Positions 34,761 through 40,871 of a stretch of DNA of 40,871 nt are shown here, piece after piece. A model generated the notes under the pieces. That model did not search any database and was not told the DNA's origin. It was given only the letters and a program-made list of their open reading frames with translations. Position numbers and translations under genes: made by a program. This DNA is from Bacteroidia bacterium (lineage in GTDB: Bacteria > Bacteroidota > Bacteroidia > Bacteroidales > Azobacteroidaceae): contig BNTW01000016.1 of assembly GCA_025996895.1 (NCBI GenBank), forward strand, positions 1 through 40,871, in the 5' to 3' direction. The number at the start of each line of letters is the position of its first letter. Position 1 is the stretch's first letter.

Positions 34761-36077
34761 ATGAATATAGCAATCGTCGGTACAGGTTATGTTGGTTTGG
34801 TGACAGGCGCATGTTTTTCCGAAATGGGCATTGATGTAACTTGTGTTGATATTGATGAAACCAAAATAGAGCGTTTAAAGCAGGGAATCATTCCTATTTA
34901 TGAGCCGGGATTGGAAGAATTGGTGAAAAAGAATTTCCAAGCCGGGCGATTGCATTTTACTACAGATTTAGCTACTTGTTTAAATGAAGTGGAGGTTATT
35001 TTTAGTGCAGTCGGCACACCTCCGGGTGAAGACGGAAGTGCCGATTTACGTTATGTGTTGGAAGTAGCACGCACTATCGGCCAAAATATGGAAAAATATG
35101 TTTTGGTTGTAACGAAAAGTACCGTGCCGGTGGGGACTGCTCAAACAGTAAAAGCCGCCATTCAGGAAGAATTGGCCAAAAGAGGGTTGAAAATTGCGTT
35201 CGATGTAGCTTCCAATCCTGAATTTCTAAAAGAAGGAACAGCTATCAAAGATTTTATGGGCCCCGACCGCGTAGTGGTAGGAATTGAAAGCGATAAAGCT
35301 AAAGAGCTGATGGATAGACTGTATAAGCCTTTCACTCTGAACAATTACCGAATGATTTATACCGATATTCCTTCGGCCGAAATGATTAAATATGCAGCCA
35401 ATGCCATGCTGGCTACACGGATTTCGTTTATGAATGACATTGCCAATCTTTGCGAATTGGTTGGTGCAGACGTAAATATGGTGCGTAACGGAATCGGTTC
35501 GGATTTACGGATAGGTAAAAAATTCCTTTATCCGGGTTGTGGTTATGGTGGCAGTTGTTTTCCGAAAGATGTGAAAGCATTGATTAAGACCGCTGAAGAA
35601 AACGGGTATGAAATGCAAGTGTTAAAGTCTGTTGAAAAAGTCAATGAATATCAAAAAGGCATACTATTTGATAAGTTGTTTAAACAGTACGCTGGCAACT
35701 TGAAAGGGAAAACGGTTGCATTGTGGGGATTGGCATTTAAGCCGAACACCGACGATATGCGTGAAGCTCCTTCGATTGTTTTGGTCGAAAAATTATTAAA
35801 GACAGGAGTAAAAGTTAAAGTGTATGATCCGATTGCGATGAACGAAGCCAAGCGATATTTTGGTGATAATGTGGAATATGCCAAAGATATTTACGATGCT
35901 GTCGTGGATACGGATGCGGTTTTCCTGCTTACGGAATGGAACGAATTTCGATTGCCTTCGTGGTCGGCCATTCGTAAATTAATGAAAGAGCCGGTCATTA
36001 TTGACGGTCGAAATATATATAATGCGAACGAACTTGCGGAAGCAGGATTTAAATATTTTTGTATCGGTAGTAAATAA
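34761..36077 (+). CDS. ugd: UDP-glucose 6-dehydrogenase
   Basis: Oxidises UDP-glucose to UDP-glucuronate for capsule or exopolysaccharide. The 438 aa are the family length. Rossmann loop IAIVGTGYVGLVTGACFS at the very N-terminus, TKSTVPVGTAQTV, catalytic Cys in YPGCGYGGSCFPKDVKAL (the second Cys), then VALWGLAFKPNTDDMREAPS and a C-terminal nucleotide domain. Related UDP-ManNAc dehydrogenases share parts, but the pattern fits Ugd best. ATG 34761 gives the canonical start. wza follows after 11 bp, which supports a polysaccharide operon. Confidence 0.94.
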   Translation: MNIAIVGTGYVGLVTGACFSEMGIDVTCVDIDETKIERLKQGIIPIYEPGLEELVKKNFQAGRLHFTTDLATCLNEVEVIFSAVGTPPGEDGSADLRYVLEVARTIGQNMEKYVLVVTKSTVPVGTAQTVKAAIQEELAKRGLKIAFDVASNPEFLKEGTAIKDFMGPDRVVVGIESDKAKELMDRLYKPFTLNNYRMIYTDIPSAEMIKYAANAMLATRISFMNDIANLCELVGADVNMVRNGIGSDLRIGKKFLYPGCGYGGSCFPKDVKALIKTAEENGYEMQVLKSVEKVNEYQKGILFDKLFKQYAGNLKGKTVALWGLAFKPNTDDMREAPSIVLVEKLLKTGVKVKVYDPIAMNEAKRYFGDNVEYAKDIYDAVVDTDAVFLLTEWNEFRLPSWSAIRKLMKEPVIIDGRNIYNANELAEAGFKYFCIGSK

Positions 36078-36088
36078 ATAATTACAAT

Positions 36089-38473
36089 ATGAAGAAAATC
36101 ATTTTTGCTTTTTTTGCTTTATTCCTATTTGCCAATATAACGTTGGCACAAATGTCTGACCAACAAGTAATCAATTATGTAAAACAAGCACATTCCATAG
36201 GCACATCAGAAGAACAAATAGCTCTTAATCTGATGAAAAGAGGTGTTTCGCGAGCGCAGTTGGAACGAATAAAAAAAAGTGTCGAAACTGAACAATTAAA
36301 TAACGACCTCGGCAGCGATGAAAGTGCTGCAGCCTTGAGGAAAGAACGGCGAAGAGGAAATCCGGACGGAGAAATCACTTCGGGAGATTTGGACATTATC
36401 AGCAGTGAGATTACGTCAGGCGCTTATGGGCGAGGTATTTTTAATGCAAAAAATTTAACATTTAGTCCCAATACGAATATCCCCACGCCGGTAGATTACC
36501 GTTTGGGGCCGGGCGATGAGGTGGTGATTGATATTTGGGGAACTTCCCAAAATTCCGTCCGGCAGACAATTTCTGCCGAAGGACGCATTACGGTCGACCG
36601 GTTAGGACCTATTTACTTGAACGGAATGACCGTAAAAGAGGCGAATGATTATGTACAGCGTAAATTTATGGAAGTTTATGCCGGATTGGGAGAAGGCTCA
36701 GCACAAATTCAACTGACGCTGGGACAAATACGCACCATTCAAATCAATGTAATGGGCGAAGTCGTCGTTCCCGGAACGTATTCTATTTCTTCCCTTTCGT
36801 CTGTTTTTCATGCCTTGTATCGTGCCGGCGGTGTCAATACTATCGGTTCGTTGCGGGCGGTCGGATTGTTCCGGAACAATAAATTATTGCGGACATTGGA
36901 CATTTATGAATATCTTTTGAATGGGAAGTTGAATGAGGATATCCGCATGACGGACGGAGATGTGATTATTGTTCCGCCGTATCTTTCGCTGGTTACCATA
37001 TCCGGCAATGTGAAGCGTCCGATGTTGTATGAATTGAAAAAAAATGAAACGGTGACCGATTTGTTGGATTATGCCGGCGGATTTCAGGGCGATGCTTATA
37101 CCAGTAAGGTGCGAGTAACGCGGAATACGAATGGAGAAAATCAGATATTTACCGTTTTGGAAAATGATTTCGGAAGTTTCAAACTCAAAGACAAAGACGT
37201 GGTTACGATCAGTTCCGGTTTGGATTTGTTTGAAAATCGTGCGGAAATTCTGGGTGCAATCTATCGTCCGGGCTATTACGAAATCGGACAGGGCATCATG
37301 ACCGTCAAGGATTTGGTTTTGGCGGCCGACAGTATTCGTGGCGATGCTTTTCTGAATCGGGCTATTTTGACCCGCGAAAAAGACGATTTCACAACCGAAG
37401 TCTTGTCGGTCGATTTGGGCAGTATTTTGTTTAGTGGCGGACAAGATATTCCGTTACGCAAAAATGATGTTTTGTATATTCCTTCCGTTAATGATTTGAA
37501 GGAATACGGCGATTTTATTATTTACGGTGCAATCGCCCGTCCGGGAAACTATAAATATTCGGAAAACACCACGTTGGAAGACTTGATTGTGCAAGCCGGC
37601 GGTTTATTGGAATCAGCTTCTACGGTGCGTGTGGATATAGCCCGCAGGATTATTGACCCGAAAAGTATGACGGTCAATCGTACATTAGCAGAAACTATTG
37701 CGCTGAGTATCAAGGACGGTTTTATTGTAGAGGGCGATCCGGGATTTGTGTTGGAGCCTTACGATCAGATCTATGTAAGACGCAGTCCTGCCTACCATGT
37801 ACAACAAAATGTCCATGTAGAAGGCGAAATTTTGTTTCCCGGAACATACGCGTTGAATAAAAAGACCGAACGAGTTTCGGATATCATAAAGCGATCGGGA
37901 GATCTTACTCCGGATGCTTATGTTCAAGGAGCGAGATTAATACGTCACCGTTCGGAAGAAGAAGCCTTTAGAACGCAAATGGCATTAAAAATGGCTAAGC
38001 AGGGTGGAAATGACTCTATTGCGATAAATACATTAGATTTTAGAAGAAACTATAGTGTAGGAATAGAATTGGATAAAGCGATTAAAAATCCGGGTTCTGA
38101 TTATGATTTGGTATTAAGAGAAGGCGACCGGCTGATTATTCCGGAATATGAAAATACAGTCAAAGTGGATGGTGCGGTGATGTATCCGAATACGGTTGCT
38201 TATAAAGCGGGCGAAAAACTTGCTTACTATATCAATCAAGCGGGAGGATATAGCGATAAAGCCAAAAAAAGTAGATCGTTTGTTGTGTATATGAACGGAA
38301 CGGTGAGTAAAGTGAGTCGCCGTGATAAGAAAGCCATTCAACCGGGTTGCGAGATTATTATTCCAACGAGAGACGACAGTAATAAAATTACGTGGGCGGA
38401 AATAGCCGGTATTTCCAGCGGAGTGGTATCTATGACCACCATGGTTGCTTTATTGATAAATTCGTTGAAGTAA
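36089..38473 (+). CDS. Wza-type polysaccharide export protein with SLBB domains
   Basis: A 794 aa exporter, longer than E. coli Wza, as is usual in Bacteroidetes. Signal peptide MKKIIFAFFALFLFANITLA. A helical region follows, then the polysaccharide-export domain (TPVDYRLGPGDEVVIDIWGT, residue about 133), followed by a series of SLBB-type units (for example INVMGEVVVPGTYSISSLSS, VTISGNVKRPMLYELKKNET, AEILGAIYRPGYYEIGQGIM, FIIYGAIARPGNYKYSENTT, VHVEGEILFPGTYALNKKTE, VKVDGAVMYPNTVAYKAGEK). A hydrophobic C-terminus (ISSGVVSMTTMVALLINSLK) may cross the membrane. It forms the outer-membrane channel with a Wzz/Wzc partner; a wzz-type gene lies two genes downstream. Confidence 0.93.
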   Translation: MKKIIFAFFALFLFANITLAQMSDQQVINYVKQAHSIGTSEEQIALNLMKRGVSRAQLERIKKSVETEQLNNDLGSDESAAALRKERRRGNPDGEITSGDLDIISSEITSGAYGRGIFNAKNLTFSPNTNIPTPVDYRLGPGDEVVIDIWGTSQNSVRQTISAEGRITVDRLGPIYLNGMTVKEANDYVQRKFMEVYAGLGEGSAQIQLTLGQIRTIQINVMGEVVVPGTYSISSLSSVFHALYRAGGVNTIGSLRAVGLFRNNKLLRTLDIYEYLLNGKLNEDIRMTDGDVIIVPPYLSLVTISGNVKRPMLYELKKNETVTDLLDYAGGFQGDAYTSKVRVTRNTNGENQIFTVLENDFGSFKLKDKDVVTISSGLDLFENRAEILGAIYRPGYYEIGQGIMTVKDLVLAADSIRGDAFLNRAILTREKDDFTTEVLSVDLGSILFSGGQDIPLRKNDVLYIPSVNDLKEYGDFIIYGAIARPGNYKYSENTTLEDLIVQAGGLLESASTVRVDIARRIIDPKSMTVNRTLAETIALSIKDGFIVEGDPGFVLEPYDQIYVRRSPAYHVQQNVHVEGEILFPGTYALNKKTERVSDIIKRSGDLTPDAYVQGARLIRHRSEEEAFRTQMALKMAKQGGNDSIAINTLDFRRNYSVGIELDKAIKNPGSDYDLVLREGDRLIIPEYENTVKVDGAVMYPNTVAYKAGEKLAYYINQAGGYSDKAKKSRSFVVYMNGTVSKVSRRDKKAIQPGCEIIIPTRDDSNKITWAEIAGISSGVVSMTTMVALLINSLK

Positions 38474-38514
38474 AAGTGCATAAAGAAACTCAACTGTTGT
38501 CATAATTAAAAAAT

Positions 38515-39684
38515 ATGATATTCAACCAATTAACAAATAGTATCCGACATACAAGCGAAACGTTACGCTCGTATGCAGGAAAAGCGATTAATCAATATCT
38601 TACCGTAAGAAATTGGTTAGTGGGTTTTTATATTGTTGAGTTTGAGCAACATGGCGAAGATAGAGCAAAATATGGTGAAAAATTGTTACGATTGCTGGCA
38701 AAAGAATTGAAAGATAATAGCCTGTCTTACAGAAATTTGCAACTTTACAGACAATTTTATCAAACCTATCCGCAATTAGGACATATTTTACCTGCTTTTG
38801 TTCGGAAAAACAATCTTTTAGATATTTGGCAATCAGTGATTGCCATTTTGGACGAACAACCAAAAGGAATTGTGCAATCACCGATTGCACAATTACAAAA
38901 TGCTGAAAATCAATCTGTTGGAATTGGACAATCACTGATTGTCCAATTCAATGAGGAATTTTTGGTAGAACCACAACGGCTTTTGTCCGAACTTTCCTAC
39001 ACGCATTTGGTGCAACTTTTTCCGATAAAAGACCCATTGAAACGTGCATTTTACGAAATAGAATGTATCAATGGCTGTTGGAGTGTGCGCGAACTGCAAC
39101 GACAAATCGAAACCTTGTATTATGAGCGTTGCGGAATGAGTCTTTCGCCCGAAAAATTGATAGAAAGAATTAAAAATAATGCAGAACAGACAGATATTCA
39201 AGATATTATTAAGTCGCCATTTACTTTTGAATTTTTGGGTTTGAAAGCAAAAGATGTTGTTGAAGAATCAGATATTGAAACGGCTTTGATTACTCAAATA
39301 CAAGATTTTCTGCTTGAATTGGGCTATGGCTTTTGTTTTGAGGCACGGCAAAAACGGATTCTGATTGATGGTGAGTATTTTTTCTGCGATTTGGTTTTTT
39401 ACCACCGTGTGCTGAAATGTCATGTGCTGATAGACTTGAAAAATAAAAAGTTTAAACACGAAAATATTTCACAGTTAAATACTTATGTTTCATATTACAA
39501 AGACAATATGCGGCGTACCGGTGACAATGAACCCATTGGAATTTTACTTTGTACCGACAAATCGGATGAATTGGTAAAATATGCCATCGCCGGAATGGAT
39601 AACCATTTGTTTGTTTCGCAATATTTGATAGAACTTCCTAAAAACGAAGAATGGGAACAATTTATAAAACAGTTAAAAAAATAA
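38515..39684 (+). CDS. YhcG/DUF1016 family protein with PDDEXK nuclease domain
   Basis: A 389 aa protein. Residues about 1-120 are the DUF1016 N-terminal part (LTVRNWLVGFYIVEFEQHG, GEKLLRLLAKELK, SYRNLQLYRQFYQTYPQ). Residues about 215-385 are the PDDEXK nuclease-like part: CDLVFYHRVLKCHVLIDLKN with Asp and D-x-K, then ISQLNTYVSYYKDN and GILLCTDKSDELVKYAI. The middle (about 104-144) is repeated QS-x-IAQ/VQF peptide encoded by three perfect palindromes. The family is mobile across genomes and linked to DNA processing or defence, but its function is not firmly known. It sits 41 bp after wza and 13 bp before wzz, with no evident role in capsule export, so it is probably an inserted cargo gene. 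Confidence 0.87.
   Translation: MIFNQLTNSIRHTSETLRSYAGKAINQYLTVRNWLVGFYIVEFEQHGEDRAKYGEKLLRLLAKELKDNSLSYRNLQLYRQFYQTYPQLGHILPAFVRKNNLLDIWQSVIAILDEQPKGIVQSPIAQLQNAENQSVGIGQSLIVQFNEEFLVEPQRLLSELSYTHLVQLFPIKDPLKRAFYEIECINGCWSVRELQRQIETLYYERCGMSLSPEKLIERIKNNAEQTDIQDIIKSPFTFEFLGLKAKDVVEESDIETALITQIQDFLLELGYGFCFEARQKRILIDGEYFFCDLVFYHRVLKCHVLIDLKNKKFKHENISQLNTYVSYYKDNMRRTGDNEPIGILLCTDKSDELVKYAIAGMDNHLFVSQYLIELPKNEEWEQFIKQLKK
38827..38845. repeat. Perfect palindrome P1 in the YhcG-family gene
   Basis: TGGCAATCA-G-TGATTGCCA, a 9-bp stem with a single-base centre, coding for W-Q-S-V-I-A-I. It shares the CAATCA-n-TGATTG core with P3. Confidence 0.9.
38868..38894. repeat. Perfect palindrome P2 in the YhcG-family gene
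   Basis: A 12-bp stem (AATTGTGCAATC / GATTGCACAATT) with loop ACC, coding for I-V-Q-S-P-I-A-Q-L. The core CAATC/GATTG is shared with P1 and P3. Confidence 0.9.
38922..38948. repeat. Perfect palindrome P3 in the YhcG-family gene
   Basis: A 13-bp stem (AATTGGACAATCA / TGATTGTCCAATT) around a central C, coding for I-G-Q-S-L-I-V-Q-F. Confidence 0.9.
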
Positions 39685-39697
39685 TAAATAAGTATTT

Positions 39698-40765
39698 ATG
39701 AATGATTTAAATAAAGATATTCCATCAACAGAGCAAGAAATCGATCTGATAGAATTGGCGAAAACAGTATGGGAGAAACGGAAATTTGTTGTAAAAATTT
39801 GTATTATAGGTGCAATTATAGGTCTTGTATTGGCTTTCAGTTTACCAAAAGAATATAAGACGGAAGTGATATTGCTACCAGATACAGGTAGTATCGGAGC
39901 GGCTGGTAATCTCAGTGCACTGGCCTCAATGGCAGGGATAAATTTACAACAAAATAAACAAGAAATTCCGCCTGAATTATATCCGGACATAGTCATATCA
40001 ACGCCTTTTCTTGTGGGACTATTTGATATTCAAGTAAAAGATATGGAGGAAAATATTGATACTACTTTGTATGAGTATATAAATAATCATCAAAGTAAAG
40101 CGTGGTGGTCTTATATCTTAGGATTACCAAAAACGATTATCGAACTTTTTTCAGAAGAAGAAGAAGAAGTTATATCAAGTGGAAATAAAAGTAGAATCAT
40201 TCGTTTATCTGATGACCAGGAGAGTGTTTTAAAAAATTTGGAAAATAGAATAGATACTTATATAGATAATAAAACAGGCGAGATCAGTCTTTCGGTTAAA
40301 ATGCAGAATGCTAATATTTCTGCTTATATTGCAGATACAATAACTTCTTATCTGCAAGAATATATTATACGTTTTCGAACACAGAAAGCGCGAGAAGATT
40401 TAGCATTCACAGAAGAGCTGTATAAAGAAGCCCAATCTCAATATTATAAAACTCAGCAAGATTATGCTACTTTTGTTGATGGAAATATAAGCATCGTTTC
40501 GCTTCGTTACAAAACGATGCAGGATAGATTACAAAACGAAATGATGTTATCCTATAATATTTATAATCAAATGGCTCAGCAATTGCAATTGGCCAAAGTG
40601 AAAGTTCAAGATATAACACCTGTGTTAAAAATCATTCAGCCGGCTGTAGTTCCGTTAAAAAGAAGCAGTCCGAAAAGGATGCTTATTTTAATAGGAATGA
40701 TGTTTTTGTCTTTTTCCGGAGCTTGTGCCTGGGTTTTTATGAAAGATTATAAATCAATCATTTGA
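39698..40765 (+). CDS. Wzz-type polysaccharide chain-length / co-polymerase protein
   Basis: A 355 aa inner-membrane protein. An acidic N-terminal stretch with EIDLIELAKTVWEKRKFVV precedes the first membrane helix (residues about 34-52, VKICIIGAIIGLVLAFSL). A long periplasmic region with a coiled coil follows (about 230-290, FTEELYKEAQSQYYKTQQDY). A GNVR-like motif region (VLKIIQPAVVPLKRSSPKR) leads to the second helix (MLILIGMMFLSFSGACAWVF). No Walker motifs are present, so it is the Wzz form without a kinase domain. It works with the Wza-type exporter. Part of its coding sequence (40360-40450) reappears inverted at the window edge. Confidence 0.9.
   Translation: MNDLNKDIPSTEQEIDLIELAKTVWEKRKFVVKICIIGAIIGLVLAFSLPKEYKTEVILLPDTGSIGAAGNLSALASMAGINLQQNKQEIPPELYPDIVISTPFLVGLFDIQVKDMEENIDTTLYEYINNHQSKAWWSYILGLPKTIIELFSEEEEEVISSGNKSRIIRLSDDQESVLKNLENRIDTYIDNKTGEISLSVKMQNANISAYIADTITSYLQEYIIRFRTQKAREDLAFTEELYKEAQSQYYKTQQDYATFVDGNISIVSLRYKTMQDRLQNEMMLSYNIYNQMAQQLQLAKVKVQDITPVLKIIQPAVVPLKRSSPKRMLILIGMMFLSFSGACAWVFMKDYKSII
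40360..40450 (+). repeat. Inverted repeat, left arm (within the wzz-type gene)
   Basis: A 91-bp stretch, identical base for base to the reverse complement of 40781-40871. Confidence 0.95.
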
Positions 40766-40780
40766 TTAAACAAAAAGCAG

Positions 40781-40871
40781 TTTATAATATTGAGATTGGG
40801 CTTCTTTATACAGCTCTTCTGTGAATGCTAAATCTTCTCGCGCTTTCTGTGTTCGAAAACGTATAATATAT
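40781..40871 (-). repeat. Inverted repeat, right arm, running off the window end
   Basis: The perfect reverse complement of 40360-40450, with a 330-bp interval between the arms. The repeat starts right after the wzz stop region and continues to the last base. It has no intact gene of its own. A foldback of this type at a contig edge is often an assembly or amplification artefact. A true partial inverted duplication is the alternative. Confidence 0.9.

Noticed and set aside
38827..38948. CRISPR-like array
   Set aside because: The units are palindromes with different flanks, lie inside an open reading frame and have no regular spacer length or cas genes nearby.
40766..40871. Start of a further capsule gene after wzz
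   Set aside because: Almost all of the stretch is the inverted copy of wzz sequence, so no new gene can be read.

Overview
The window reads as chromosomal DNA of a member of the Bacteroidales (Bacteroidetes), close in gene content to the Porphyromonadaceae/Dysgonomonadaceae. The evidence is an NVEALA-type peptide gene, a MurF-Alr fusion, Pgm6/7-type OmpA proteins, DUF4835, DUF5687 and DUF1460 genes, an OstA-like protein, and promoters of the Bacteroidetes type (TTTG, about 19-21 bp, TAnnTTTG) with little Shine-Dalgarno signal. I see no rRNA, tRNA, CRISPR array, insertion sequence or phage gene. The right edge carries a perfect foldback of 91 bp, so the window may end at a contig end.

Layout. 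1-5.8 kb (leftward): an accessory surface/export island. It holds a discoidin-domain protein that looks N-terminally truncated, an NVEALA peptide precursor, a 6-bladed-propeller lipoprotein broken by a one-base frameshift, and a large MG2-like/TonB-plug protein. A candidate small RNA lies between the discoidin and NVEALA genes. 5.8-6.5 kb (rightward): mnmD. 6.5-16.0 kb (leftward): a tight housekeeping operon, coaBC-DUF4835 (fused in one frame), recN, rlmB, uvrD-type helicase, nspC, pirin and dapA. 16.2-17.6 kb: an OmpA-family porin-like protein with its own terminator. 17.8-19.3 kb: guaB. 19.3-25.1 kb: an outer-membrane biogenesis cluster of two parvulin-type chaperones, a SurA-like lipoprotein and an OstA/LptA-like protein. 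25.2-32.8 kb: corA, galM, murF-alr, a DUF5687 permease with its ABC ATPase, and a DUF1460 amidase-like protein. 32.8-33.2 kb (leftward): OsmC. 33.4-34.7 kb: a second OmpA-family paralogue. 34.8-40.8 kb: the start of a capsule/exopolysaccharide operon (ugd, wza-type exporter, wzz-type chain-length protein) with a YhcG/PDDEXK nuclease-family gene between wza and wzz.

The most unusual structure is palindromic repeats carried in frame inside protein genes. Two near-identical copies in opposite orientation sit in the TonB-plug gene, a short copy sits in mnmD, three related perfect palindromes sit in the YhcG-family gene, and a CTCAACTCTC-type repeat sits in murF. Also notable are the coaBC-DUF4835 fusion, with a secretion signal in the middle of the frame, and the NVEALA/propeller/discoidin island with signs of rearrangement.
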